This document shows, one piece after another, positions 26,000 through 35,157 of a stretch of 64,000 nt of DNA. The first letter of the stretch is position 1, and each line of letters begins with the position of its first letter. Source of the DNA: an uncultured Prevotella sp. (GTDB taxonomy: Bacteria > Bacteroidota > Bacteroidia > Bacteroidales > Bacteroidaceae); the NCBI GenBank assembly GCA_900315695.1, contig ONAE01000008.1, positions 29,652-93,651 of the forward strand. The letters run 5' to 3'. A model generated the notes under the pieces. It was not told the DNA's origin and did not search any database. It saw only the letters and a program-made list of their open reading frames with translations. Position numbers and translations under genes: made by a program.

Positions 26000-28665
26000 G
26001 CAACTGCATGAAACACCTGTTCCTGGCCTTGTTGCCTGTGATGCTTCTGTCGATGGTGGCGGAGGCTCAGGAGGTGGTGCCTGTCACTGTGCAGGGTCAG
26101 GTGACTGTGCATAATAAGGACAACGGAAAGGATATCCGTGAGCGTGTGGAATATACGCTGCTGACAAAGCAGCAGGCACAGGAAGCCAAGGCTGCCTTCG
26201 ACCGGTTGACGGGTGAGGGCGACAAGTCGCAGAACATCTCGGAAGACGAGATAGAGGCCATCGACCGCCTGAAGCGCAAATATGGTTTCGTGAAGAAGAA
26301 CACCACGCGAGCCAGTGGACGCTTCACCATCAATGCCGCGACAACTCTCTGTCTGCTCTTTATCACTGGTCAGGAGGCGAAGGTGTCGGATATCATCGAG
26401 ATCGAACCGGGAAAGACGGAATATGATGTGGTGATCAACGTGCAGCGTCTGCGCGAGGTGGTGAAGCAGGGTAAAGCCGTAGAACGAGAGTCGATCGGCG
26501 GTGGCGGTGGCGATACCGGCGACGGTAACAGTTACTTCCATATCAGCCTGAATATCCCGAAGGGCATCGGTAAGGAGTCGTCACGACTGATCATTCAGAC
26601 ATATGCTGTGTGCTGTCAGACCGATGACACCGTGGCCTATTGTGAGCCGCTGGTGTATGAGGGTAAGGAGTATCATGAACTGCAGAACAAACGCATGGAC
26701 TATGATTACTTCAGAAATGATCTGCTGGCTGACGCTTATCGCGACGGTATGGAACTGAGCAGCGACGAGTGGATTCGCATCGATACGACGCTGGTCTATG
26801 AGAAAGAGGATAAGAACCTGGACTACCGGGGACCGTTTACCTATGTGCTGGAAGACTACCACCATGTGTATAAGAAAGGCGGGTGGGGAGGCACTTGTCT
26901 CTTTGAGCGTCCGTTTAAGTTCGTGGATTTCACACCGGCATTGGCTGAGTTACCACTCTCGGAGGAGTTCCGTGAGGATGCCCAGTCGCAGTTCGGACAG
27001 GAGAACCGCGACCTGCAGCTGCGCTTCGTAGTAGGTAAGGATGTGCTGGAAGAGGATTCCATGAACCAGGTGAACATCGACAAGCTGATCAGTGAGCTCC
27101 GTTCTTATGGTGACAAGCTCGTGGCACCGAAGATTCAGGGTTTTGCTTCGCCGGAAGGTAGCATGAAGGTGAACCAGGATCTGGCCTTGCGTCGTGCCCA
27201 GTATGCGGCCCGTATCATTCAGCGCTACCTGCCCAGTGGGGTGACGGTATCGAGCTCATCGAGCGTCTATACCTGGAACGATGTGGTGGATGCACTTGCC
27301 AAGAAGGGTAAGACGGAGATCGTTGACCAGGTGAGAGCCATCATCGACAGGACGGAGGATCCTTACAGCGAGCTGCGCCAGCTGGAGTACTATGAGTCTG
27401 ACATCGAACCCGTGCTGGAGAGCATGCGTGCCATGCGAGCCTCCTACCAGTATCTGCGGGCGAAGGTGCTCTCGCCTGAGGAGGCTGTGGAGGAGTACTT
27501 TACCCATAAGCGCGACTACCAGACTGGTAAGAAGAAGTTCTCGAACGGTGACTTCTGGAATATCTACAACAGTCTGGAGGATGAGGCTGAGGCTGACTCG
27601 CTGACACTCTTGGCGTATAACTACATCACCAAGGATCCGGAATATGCGACGGAGAACATCATCGCACCCTATGTGGCTAACCGCTATGCCATCTACAACC
27701 TGAAGAAAGGCACGCCTAACGCCCGGATCTTGGAGCCGTTTATCGACCTGTCGTACCGTAATGTCAATGCGAAGAAAGGTATCGATGACTTCCTGACTAT
27801 CACCATCAACCGTAAGGAGATCCTGCTGAACCAGGCGGTGACTTATTTCCAGGAGCAGAAGATGGACTCGGCGATGTATTTCATCAACTGGCTGCGACGT
27901 GCTCAGGTGAGCGATGCCACCCTGGATAACCTGGAGAAATATATGGACCTGAAGAGACTGCACTTCATCCATAACAAGAGCCTGCAACAGCGACAGACCT
28001 ATGAGGCCGCGAAGAACTTCGTGCTCTCCGTGAGCGACGAGAACAAGGCTATCCTCTATTCGGAGATCCCAGACTGGGGTATGACCGACGAGGCGATGAA
28101 ATATGTGGATAAGCTGCCCGACAACTCGGCTAAGAAGTGGTATCTGAAAGCGCTGCTGTGGGTGGATAAGGCCGGCAAGGAGCCGCGCGACTTTGATGAG
28201 TCGGAGACGGTGACAGCTAACAGCGACTTTAAGGTTCTTACCCCGGCGGAGGAGGATCAGCTGATGATGAGTAATCCGGGAGAATACAACCTGTATATGG
28301 AGAAATTGTCGGCATGGCAGCACCAGCGTGACTCGATTGCGGCAGCACGTCCCAAACAGGCCGACGATGACATCGACATTGAAGGCATACCGTATTATCT
28401 GGCGTATTTCAATCATGCCTTCGAACTGGAGCCGCTCTATAAGCGTATCTATTTCACGGAGGGACACGTCACGGAGGATTTGAGAAGGCAATATAAGTAC
28501 AAGAATAAGAATATACCAGCTTACCGCAAGTTGTTCCGTCTGCTCTACGAACAGGATCAGAAACGTAAAGAGGAAGAGTATGAGGACAACGGAGAGAATG
28601 AAGAGCTGAATAATGAAGAGACAGAACAACATGAAGAGAATACTGCTGATACTGCTCATCTGTAA
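25996..28665 (+). CDS. OmpA-like domain protein with long helical C-terminal region
   Basis: 889 aa; an ATG 12 bp further in gives a cleaner signal peptide (MKHLFLALLPVMLLSMVAEA). Residues about 30-330 are beta-rich and of unknown fold. About 335-415 form an OmpA-type peptidoglycan-binding domain (VGKDVLEED...IQGFASPEGS...LALRRAQYAARII). The remaining 470 residues are mainly helical, TPR-like, and end in an acidic tail (EENGEN-type, many E/N). OmpA-containing proteins are known beside fimbria clusters, but this one is about twice the usual size. I infer a periplasmic tether between the outer-membrane barrel and the cell wall. Confidence 0.6.
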   Translation: MSNCMKHLFLALLPVMLLSMVAEAQEVVPVTVQGQVTVHNKDNGKDIRERVEYTLLTKQQAQEAKAAFDRLTGEGDKSQNISEDEIEAIDRLKRKYGFVKKNTTRASGRFTINAATTLCLLFITGQEAKVSDIIEIEPGKTEYDVVINVQRLREVVKQGKAVERESIGGGGGDTGDGNSYFHISLNIPKGIGKESSRLIIQTYAVCCQTDDTVAYCEPLVYEGKEYHELQNKRMDYDYFRNDLLADAYRDGMELSSDEWIRIDTTLVYEKEDKNLDYRGPFTYVLEDYHHVYKKGGWGGTCLFERPFKFVDFTPALAELPLSEEFREDAQSQFGQENRDLQLRFVVGKDVLEEDSMNQVNIDKLISELRSYGDKLVAPKIQGFASPEGSMKVNQDLALRRAQYAARIIQRYLPSGVTVSSSSSVYTWNDVVDALAKKGKTEIVDQVRAIIDRTEDPYSELRQLEYYESDIEPVLESMRAMRASYQYLRAKVLSPEEAVEEYFTHKRDYQTGKKKFSNGDFWNIYNSLEDEAEADSLTLLAYNYITKDPEYATENIIAPYVANRYAIYNLKKGTPNARILEPFIDLSYRNVNAKKGIDDFLTITINRKEILLNQAVTYFQEQKMDSAMYFINWLRRAQVSDATLDNLEKYMDLKRLHFIHNKSLQQRQTYEAAKNFVLSVSDENKAILYSEIPDWGMTDEAMKYVDKLPDNSAKKWYLKALLWVDKAGKEPRDFDESETVTANSDFKVLTPAEEDQLMMSNPGEYNLYMEKLSAWQHQRDSIAAARPKQADDDIDIEGIPYYLAYFNHAFELEPLYKRIYFTEGHVTEDLRRQYKYKNKNIPAYRKLFRLLYEQDQKRKEEEYEDNGENEELNNEETEQHEENTADTAHL

Positions 28666-30832
28666 TGTGACCCTTGCCAGTGGTCATGCTTTTACGCTGT
28701 CGATGGATGAATTGACCGCGCCTAGCGATACGACCCGATATGGAGAGGATAGCGACGAGGCTACCAACGATACCATCAACCGTCAGGCAAAGAACAGGGC
28801 TGAGGGCTTGGATGCGATCCAACTGGTGATGGAGAGACGCTATAAGGCCTACAACGAGGAGTTTACGAAGAAGTGGCACGACCACCTCTTCATACAGGCA
28901 GGTCTCGGCTTTGAAAAGATGGCTTCTGCCGGTGCCGGCTATCAGTTCAACACCTTGAGCGCATTTAACTTAGGTGTTGGTAAGCAGTTTAACAAGTTCA
29001 ACACGCTACGCCTGATGTTTCACGGGGCCTGGGGCTACCAGCAGTCGAAAGACCGACTCTTCACGAAATTCGGTCTGCGTCTGGATCATACCTTCAGTCT
29101 GTCGTCGTTCTTCAGCGGCTACAAGCCATCGCGACTGCTAGATATCTCAACCCTGTTGGGTGTGGGTGTGCAGTTCAGTAACCTGAGTTATAAGAACAAG
29201 CTCTGGGAGGAAGAGTTGCAGAGGCAGATGGACGAGTGGGAGGCACTGGGCGACATGGAGGAGGTGCAGCTGATTCGTGACAACTGGCCGAAGGATAAAA
29301 GTGCTACGGCTTTTGAGGCGCATATCGGTGCACAGCTGAAGTTCTTTACGGGTCCGCAGGGCTATATCTCCGTGGAACCATACGTCGGTATGGGTGGGGC
29401 TAGCACGGATCTCACCGAACATAAGAACTGGCGTAAGACGGATATCTTCTATGGACTTAATTTAAACTATATCTACTATATCCATAACAACCTCTCGCCC
29501 AGAGAGCGTATGAACTATATCAAGAACCGATATGTCAGGGATCTGCTCTCTGCCGACTCGGTACTGCTCAGTTGGCAGCAGCCGTGGTTCTTTGAGTTTT
29601 CCAATGGTATCGACTTCCTATCGGGCAGTCAGCTGAGTACTGGCGAGACGATGGGCCATGATATTGCCCTGAGTGTCGGACGTTGGTTCTCGCCTGTGAT
29701 CGGTCTGAGACTGACGGGCTCCGTGCGTCAGATGACCTGGCGTAAGAGCTTCGTGCCGGTGAAGGATGAAATGCTGCCGCAGTCTCACGGCTACGAATCT
29801 AGTCTGCATAATATTTATACGGGCGTCAGACTGGAGGCGATCTTCAATCCTTTCGGCTTCATGAATAACTTCACCTGGAACAACTCGCTGGGTGCCTATC
29901 TGTTGGGTGGCTATGAGTATGGTTGGGTGACGAAATACCAGGATCAGAAACTCAGTACGCGAAGTGAGGGCTATACGGGTGGTATCCACCTGTGGGCGAA
30001 GTTGAGCGACGGGTTGCACCTGTTTGTGGAACCCCGTTATATCCACTATGTCTATAAGGTGCCCTATACCAACGTGGACTGGAACAAACAGTTCTCCGAC
30101 AACAGCTTCTCTGTGAGTGTCGGTTTCTCGGTGGCTACCCGTTCACGTCAGTTCCGGAACATGGATCGTGATGAGTCCCGTGGCGGTTATCCGTTGCGTC
30201 AGGTGAAGGTAGGTGTGGCCGGTGGCTTTAACATATTCCACACCAAGGAATCGAATGACAGAGGTATTGACCTTGGCTATAATGGTAAATTATGGGGCGA
30301 ATATCATCTTAACAGACTGCATTCTTTCCGGCTTGCGGGTGAGTTCGTGGGACTGAAGACGATGGGTGCCTCGGAATTCTATGACTATAATATGGAGAGT
30401 GCGGACCCCGAAAGTACGGTTGTCACACGAGAGGGTTTGTGGGATCATCAACTGAAGTTTGCTCTGGCAAGTGCTGGTTATCAGGTGAACTTGAGCAATC
30501 TGCTGGTAGGTTATCAGGCGCAGCGGAAAGTTGACCTGAGTGTGTTCCTTGGTCCGTCGCTGATGATTCCTATTCAGGATAAGGCGGTGATCTCTCCTAA
30601 CGAGCGTGTGATGGCAGGACATGAGGTGGTTTTGGTAGAGCCGTTTACGAAAGGCGGTATGTCGTTTGGCGGACATCTCGGCGTGAAAATGCGGATGGCT
30701 CTCAGTTCACGCCTCTCCCTCATTGTAGAACCGACGGCTTACTTCCTGGGTAATGCCAATCTGCCCTGTATTAATTTCCTCGGCGTGAAGTATATGCAGA
30801 CGGTGAATGCCGGTTTACAGGTTGAATTTTAA
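28631..30832 (+). CDS. Very large outer-membrane beta-barrel protein of unknown function, three repeated modules
   Basis: 733 aa from ATG 28631, which starts a signal peptide (MKRILLILLICNVTLASGHA) and overlaps the previous gene by 35 nt. After a short helical segment come amphipathic strands throughout. Three similar stretches can be seen: AGAGYQFNTLSAFNLGVGKQ and RLMFHGAWGY (about 90-140), DIALSVGRWFSPVIGLRLTG (about 340-390), and VKVGVAGGFNIFHTKE followed by FRLAGEFVG (about 520-580). It ends LQVEF with a terminal Phe, as outer-membrane barrels do. I do not recognise a named family. The context suggests an export or anchoring pore for the fimbrial lipoproteins. Confidence 0.6.
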   Translation: MKRILLILLICNVTLASGHAFTLSMDELTAPSDTTRYGEDSDEATNDTINRQAKNRAEGLDAIQLVMERRYKAYNEEFTKKWHDHLFIQAGLGFEKMASAGAGYQFNTLSAFNLGVGKQFNKFNTLRLMFHGAWGYQQSKDRLFTKFGLRLDHTFSLSSFFSGYKPSRLLDISTLLGVGVQFSNLSYKNKLWEEELQRQMDEWEALGDMEEVQLIRDNWPKDKSATAFEAHIGAQLKFFTGPQGYISVEPYVGMGGASTDLTEHKNWRKTDIFYGLNLNYIYYIHNNLSPRERMNYIKNRYVRDLLSADSVLLSWQQPWFFEFSNGIDFLSGSQLSTGETMGHDIALSVGRWFSPVIGLRLTGSVRQMTWRKSFVPVKDEMLPQSHGYESSLHNIYTGVRLEAIFNPFGFMNNFTWNNSLGAYLLGGYEYGWVTKYQDQKLSTRSEGYTGGIHLWAKLSDGLHLFVEPRYIHYVYKVPYTNVDWNKQFSDNSFSVSVGFSVATRSRQFRNMDRDESRGGYPLRQVKVGVAGGFNIFHTKESNDRGIDLGYNGKLWGEYHLNRLHSFRLAGEFVGLKTMGASEFYDYNMESADPESTVVTREGLWDHQLKFALASAGYQVNLSNLLVGYQAQRKVDLSVFLGPSLMIPIQDKAVISPNERVMAGHEVVLVEPFTKGGMSFGGHLGVKMRMALSSRLSLIVEPTAYFLGNANLPCINFLGVKYMQTVNAGLQVEF

Positions 30833-30850
30833 ATCATGATGAACTGAAAT

Positions 30851-32320
30851 ATGAACAGAATACGAATCATACTTGTTGTCGCTGTTTTAGGCCTGTTGAG
30901 GGGCAGTGTGCTCCCTGTGGTTGCGCAGAGCGATCCGAAGGCAGCAATGGAGGCCATCAATTATGTGATCCGCCATGTGCGTCCTTCAACAGGAGCGGAG
31001 CCGTTGGCGGAGGAGCTGTGTAAGAGGTTCAAGAAGCATCCGGAAGTGACTATGGCTATCGGTGAGGCCTTCTATCAGGCTGGCGACAGTCTCACGGCTA
31101 AGAAGTATTTCCGCAGGGCAATCCAGGAACACCCGGACTATGCACCGGTCTATATCGCTGCAGGTGCCTGGGCTGAAGAACGTTATAATGCATATGATGA
31201 GGCAATGGAATGGTATGACCAAGCCATCAAAGCCAACCCCAAGGATTCCACCGGCTATATACGTTATGCCAAGGTGCTGACAAAACTGAGACGGCCTGCA
31301 GAGGCTGCCGACAAGATTAAGGAGATTACCCAGTATGTGCCTGAATTCCCTGTAAATAAGGAGATTGCGAGAATATATGCCAATCTGGGACAACTCTCGG
31401 AGGCCATTGATTTCTATGCCAAAGAGAATCTGGATAATCTGGATTCTGAGGATCTTAAGGATTATGCCACCGACTTGTTCCTTAAACATCAGTATAAGGA
31501 GAGCTTGGAGGTAGCGAAGTTTGGTGTAGGGAAGTTCCCCAAGCTGGCACCGTTGAGTCGTCTTTGTTTATACAACAGTGTGGAACTAAAAGAATTTAAG
31601 GATGCTGTGAAGCACGGAGATTATCTGTTTACGAAAACCGAGAAGCATAATAACACGTGGCAGGACTTGTATTATATGGCACTGGCCTGCAAGGGTGCTA
31701 ACGAGCCATCAAGGGCACTTACCTGGTTTGAACAATGCACGAAAGCAAAGGATATCAGTGAGCGTGAGCGTAATGAGTCGTACCGAAGCATCGCTAGGAT
31801 ATACAAAGATATGGGAGAATATGATCAGGCTTCTGAGGCTTACGACAGGTTATATCAGTTACAGAAGGCTGAGAACAATGTTTCCGCACAAGATATCAAC
31901 ATGCATGCCCGTTTGTTCCTTGAACAGAGTACAGAGGTGAATGGTGAAGAGGTATATGAGTGCTATCGCAAGGCAAACAGACTGTATGAACTGTTGGCTC
32001 AGGAGTCGCCCGATAATGCGCCCTTGGCATACCATGCAATCATGCAGAACTTCCAGCGTATGGATCCTAACTTTGAGCAGAAACTCGCGATAGAGCCTGC
32101 AAACAGGCTTATTAACCTGCTTAAGGGAAAATCGGATCTCAGTGATACAGAGAAGCGGCTGCTGGCCGACGGCTATTGGACACTTTGCTACAATCAGGCT
32201 ATTACCCGCCCCCTGTATAGAGGCATTGTCAAGAAATGGGGTGAGGAGATCCTGAAGCTGAATCCGGCTGACGAACGCCCCAAACGTATCTTTGTAACTT
32301 TGAAGATACAGTATCCTTGA
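30851..32320 (+). CDS. Secreted TPR protein closing the fimbrial locus
   Basis: 489 aa. Signal peptide (RIILVVAVLGLLRGSVLPVVAQ) and then tetratricopeptide repeats over nearly the whole chain, for example AKKYFRRAIQEHPDYAPVYI, AMEWYDQAIKANPKDSTGYIRYAKVL and YDQASEAYDRLYQLQ. There is no lipobox. Periplasmic TPR proteins serve as scaffolds or chaperone adaptors. Here it sits 18 bp after the big barrel gene and before the terminator, so it probably assists that barrel or the OmpA-like protein. Confidence 0.7.
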   Translation: MNRIRIILVVAVLGLLRGSVLPVVAQSDPKAAMEAINYVIRHVRPSTGAEPLAEELCKRFKKHPEVTMAIGEAFYQAGDSLTAKKYFRRAIQEHPDYAPVYIAAGAWAEERYNAYDEAMEWYDQAIKANPKDSTGYIRYAKVLTKLRRPAEAADKIKEITQYVPEFPVNKEIARIYANLGQLSEAIDFYAKENLDNLDSEDLKDYATDLFLKHQYKESLEVAKFGVGKFPKLAPLSRLCLYNSVELKEFKDAVKHGDYLFTKTEKHNNTWQDLYYMALACKGANEPSRALTWFEQCTKAKDISERERNESYRSIARIYKDMGEYDQASEAYDRLYQLQKAENNVSAQDINMHARLFLEQSTEVNGEEVYECYRKANRLYELLAQESPDNAPLAYHAIMQNFQRMDPNFEQKLAIEPANRLINLLKGKSDLSDTEKRLLADGYWTLCYNQAITRPLYRGIVKKWGEEILKLNPADERPKRIFVTLKIQYP

Positions 32321-32322
32321 TT

Positions 32323-32346
32323 GCAAATTCAGTGAATTTGCTTTTT
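32323..32346 (+). terminator. Rho-independent terminator of the fimbrial locus
   Basis: GCAAATTC (32323-32330), loop AGT, GAATTTGC (32334-32341), then TTTTT. A perfect 8-bp stem with a T-run, three bases after the TPR gene stop. Confidence 0.85.
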
Positions 32347-32368
32347 AAGACCTTGCTAAATCGGGAAG

Positions 32369-33145
32369 TTAATAACTGGCGGAGCAGGGGATGCCGGAAG
32401 CGATGACACGGTCGCGGATGGCATCCAACTGTTCATGCGTGGCCTTTAGCAACCCTTGGGTCGGTGTCTCGCGGTCGATGGTGTAGATCATCACTTGTTG
32501 CGGGGCGATGGTCTTCACGGCTTCAAGCCAGGGGGTAACGTACTCATCGCCTGTATTATCGACAGATTCCTCCTTACATTCACCACGCATGAACATGGTC
32601 TGGATGATGACATGTCCATGGAAGGCCTTGAGGCGGTCGATGATCAGTTGGACATCGTAGGTGCCGTTGGGATGATCTACCTTATTAATATAAGCAGGAT
32701 CGACGGTGTCGAGTTTCAGGATATTATTATCTACCCGCATCAGGGCATCGTGTACCTGCTGGCGGTGGATCATCGTGGAATTGCTGAGTACGGAGACCTT
32801 TGCCTTCGGACAGTACTGGTCGCGTAGACGGATCGTATCGCTGATGATCTCTGCGAAATGGGGGTGACAGGTGGGCTCACCATTGCCGGCAAAGGTGAGG
32901 ACATCGGGCAACTGACCGTTGACAACCATCTGCTGCAGTTTGGTTTCAAGCTTCTGCACGACTTCTTCCCGGGTGGGGAGGGGGAGAGAAGGACGGTGGT
33001 CTTCATTGAAACCACATTCGCAATAGATACAGTCGAAAGAACAGACCTTGCCGTCGGCTGGCAGCAGGTTAATGCCCAAAGAGATGCCGAGGCGGCGGCT
33101 ATGGACAGGACCGAAGATCGGCGATGGATAGATAATTGTACTCAT
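32369..33145 (-). CDS. Radical SAM protein
   Basis: 258 aa from ATG 33145. The N-terminus PSPIFGPVHSRRLGISLGIN followed by the cluster motif CSFDCIYC (CxxxCxxC) is the pattern of a radical SAM family common in Bacteroidota and often annotated as a MoaA/TYW1-like or activating-enzyme-like protein. The glycine-rich SAM site is LTFAGNGEPTCHP. The chemistry is SAM cleavage by a 4Fe-4S cluster; the substrate is unknown. The longer frame upstream to 33436 is rejected because it runs through the promoters and the divergent gene. The start codon lies 8 nt from a -7 element, so the message may be nearly leaderless. Confidence 0.8.
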   Translation of the reverse strand: MSTIIYPSPIFGPVHSRRLGISLGINLLPADGKVCSFDCIYCECGFNEDHRPSLPLPTREEVVQKLETKLQQMVVNGQLPDVLTFAGNGEPTCHPHFAEIISDTIRLRDQYCPKAKVSVLSNSTMIHRQQVHDALMRVDNNILKLDTVDPAYINKVDHPNGTYDVQLIIDRLKAFHGHVIIQTMFMRGECKEESVDNTGDEYVTPWLEAVKTIAPQQVMIYTIDRETPTQGLLKATHEQLDAIRDRVIASGIPCSASY

Positions 33146-33153
33146 AACGGGCG

Positions 33154-33184
33154 CAAAATTACATTTTTTTTTGGAGTTGACAAA
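33154..33184 (-). promoter_or_regulatory. Promoter TTTG-N19-TAATTTTG for the radical SAM gene
   Basis: On the minus strand the -33 box TTTG (33184-33181) and -7 element TAATTTTG (33161-33154) have a 19-bp spacer, a full match to the Bacteroidota consensus. It overlaps the divergent ftsX promoter. Confidence 0.7.
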
Positions 33185-33201
33185 ATAAATATGTACCTTT
33201 G
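33170..33201 (+). promoter_or_regulatory. Promoter TTTG-N20-TACCTTTG for the ftsX operon
   Basis: The -33 box TTTG (33170-33173) and -7 element TACCTTTG (33194-33201) are separated by 20 bp. The ATG at 33237 follows about 35 bp later. Confidence 0.75.
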
Positions 33202-33236
33202 CACCCGAATTCGAAAAATTTACGTACGTAAGATTC

Positions 33237-34115
33237 ATGAAAAGACGCAGAAACAATGCTGGCAACCGTCGTGGTGTGCAGATGGTAACGTTGTGTATCA
33301 GTACGACGATGGTGCTGGTGCTTTTAGGAATGGTTGTGTTTTCCGTATTGACATCGCATAACTTGTCGCAGTGGGTGAAAGAGAACCTGACGGTGACGGT
33401 GATGCTGAAGGACGAGGTGACGGTGAACGAGGCCAAATTGCTTTGTAGGGATTTGTATCATCGCCCGTATTCAAGGAACATCGACTATATCAGTCGTGAA
33501 CAGGCGCTGAAGGAACAGTCGGAGGCTATGGGCTCTGACCCCTCGGAGTTCTTGGGGATGAACCCGTTCTCGGCAACGCTGGAACTGCAGATGAAGTCGG
33601 ATTATGCGAATCGTGACTCGCTGAAGTGGATTGCGGCAGAGTTGAAGAAGAACCCGAAGGTGGCCGACGTGGCCTATCAGGTGGACCTGATGGACAGTGT
33701 GAACCGTAACCTGACGAAGATGAACCTGTTGCTTCTGGTGATAGCAGCGCTACTGACATTCGTGTCGTTCGCTCTGATCAGTAACTTCGTGAGACTGAGT
33801 GTGTATTCACGCCGTTTCCTGATACACACGATGAAGCTCGTGGGGGCCTCATGGGGATTCATCCGGCGACCCTTTATGAAACAGGGACTGGTAGTGGGCA
33901 TCATTGCGGCGCTGCTCGCCATTGCCGTGTTAGGGGCTTGCGTGTATGGGCTCTACTATTACGAACCGAACATGATGGTGGTCATCACGTGGCGTGAACT
34001 GGTGATTACGGCGGTGGCCGTGCTGCTGTTCGGTATCATCATCACAAGCGTGAGTGCGTATATTTCGGTGAACAGGTTCCTCAAGATGACACCTGGAGAA
34101 CTGTATAAGATATAG
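33237..34115 (+). CDS. ftsX: Cell-division ABC transporter permease FtsX
   Basis: 292 aa. One transmembrane helix near 20-42, an extracytoplasmic domain of about 120 residues (WVKENLTVTVMLKDE, SREQALKEQ), then three transmembrane helices at about 165-185, 215-240 and 255-280 with the cytoplasmic coupling segment MKLVGASWGFIRRPF. This is the FtsX layout. With FtsE (not in the window) it controls peptidoglycan amidases during division. It is the first gene of an operon with DUF3098, uppP, truB, queA and folK, a standard Bacteroidota grouping. Confidence 0.92.
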   Translation: MKRRRNNAGNRRGVQMVTLCISTTMVLVLLGMVVFSVLTSHNLSQWVKENLTVTVMLKDEVTVNEAKLLCRDLYHRPYSRNIDYISREQALKEQSEAMGSDPSEFLGMNPFSATLELQMKSDYANRDSLKWIAAELKKNPKVADVAYQVDLMDSVNRNLTKMNLLLLVIAALLTFVSFALISNFVRLSVYSRRFLIHTMKLVGASWGFIRRPFMKQGLVVGIIAALLAIAVLGACVYGLYYYEPNMMVVITWRELVITAVAVLLFGIIITSVSAYISVNRFLKMTPGELYKI

Positions 34116-34119
34116 AATC

Positions 34120-34344
34120 ATGGATAAAAAAGATTTTGCATTTGATAAGGTGAATTACCTGCTGCTGGCAGTGGGAATGATCATTGTGGTGATCGGCTTT
34201 CTGCTGATGACTGGTCCTTCATCGACTGATACGGCATTCGAACCGGATATCTTCAGTGCACGCCGTACGAAACTGGCCCCTCTGGTTTGTCTTTTCGGTT
34301 TCGTGTCGATGATTTATGCAGTTGTGAGGAAACCAAAGAATTAA
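34120..34344 (+). CDS. DUF3098 membrane protein
   Basis: 74 aa with two transmembrane helices (LLLAVGMIIVVIGFLLMTG and LAPLVCLFGFVSMIYAVV) joined by the conserved segment FEPDIFSARRTKLAP. DUF3098 proteins lie between ftsX and uppP in many Bacteroidota; the function is unknown. It is four bases after ftsX. Confidence 0.85.
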   Translation: MDKKDFAFDKVNYLLLAVGMIIVVIGFLLMTGPSSTDTAFEPDIFSARRTKLAPLVCLFGFVSMIYAVVRKPKN

Positions 34345-34356
34345 TTATTTATAGAT

Positions 34357-35157
34357 ATGGATTGGATACAAGCTTTGATCTTGGGCATTATTCAAGGTCT
34401 GACAGAGTATCTGCCGGTGAGTAGCAGTGGTCATCTGGCTATTGGTCAGGCCATCTTCGGCATGGATAATGGTGAGGATAACCTGATGTTTACCGTAGCA
34501 GTACACGTGGCTACTGTGCTATCGACACTGGTGGTGTTGTGGAAGGAGATAGCATGGATTTTGAAAGGACTCTTCAAATTTGAGATGAATGCGGAGACGA
34601 AATATGTGTTGAACATCATCGTGTCGATGATTCCCGTGGGTATCGTGGGTGTGTTCTTTAAGGATCAGGTAGAGGAGATCTTCGGATCGGGCCTGCTGGT
34701 GGTGGGCTTCTGTCTGCTGATTACCGCCTCTCTGCTGACATTCTCCTATTATGCCAGTCCGCGACAGAAAGAGAACATCTCGTGGAAGGACGCGCTGATC
34801 ATCGGTATCGCACAGGCTGTAGCCGTGTTGCCGGGTGTATCGCGCTCAGGTTCTACGATTGCCACAGGTCTGATGCTGGGTAACAAGAAGGAGAAACTGG
34901 CACAGTTCTCGTTTCTGATGGTGATTCCCCCGATTCTTGGTGAGGCTCTGCTCGACGTGCTGAAGGCTATGAAGGGCGAGGCTGTCATGGGTAGCATCGA
35001 GACCCTGCCGCTGGCCGTTGGTTTCTTGGCGGCATTCATCTCAGGATGTCTGGCCTGTAAGCTGATGATCAACCTCGTGAAGCGCGGCAAACTCATCTAC
35101 TTTGGTGTCTATTGCGCCATCTTAGGTTCATTTGTAATACTCACGTATATCGACTGA
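34357..35157 (+). CDS. uppP: Undecaprenyl-diphosphate phosphatase
   Basis: 266 aa polytopic inner-membrane protein. The two family signatures are present: [14 protein letters not shown] near residue 15 and [15 protein letters not shown] near residue 160. It removes the terminal phosphate of C55-PP to recycle the lipid carrier for peptidoglycan and O-antigen. The last base of its stop codon is the first base of the truB start. Confidence 0.95.
   Translation: MDWIQALILGIIQGLTEYLPVSSSGHLAIGQAIFGMDNGEDNLMFTVAVHVATVLSTLVVLWKEIAWILKGLFKFEMNAETKYVLNIIVSMIPVGIVGVFFKDQVEEIFGSGLLVVGFCLLITASLLTFSYYASPRQKENISWKDALIIGIAQAVAVLPGVSRSGSTIATGLMLGNKKEKLAQFSFLMVIPPILGEALLDVLKAMKGEAVMGSIETLPLAVGFLAAFISGCLACKLMINLVKRGKLIYFGVYCAILGSFVILTYID

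Noticed and set aside
27256-28659. 467-codon open frame antisense to the OmpA-like gene
   Set aside because: The sense strand has a signal peptide, OmpA motif and operon overlaps. The antisense frame has no recognisable motif and is explained by codon bias.
33146-33436. Longer N-terminus of the radical SAM protein
   Set aside because: It crosses both divergent promoters and the ftsX start; the conserved N-terminus begins at 33145.
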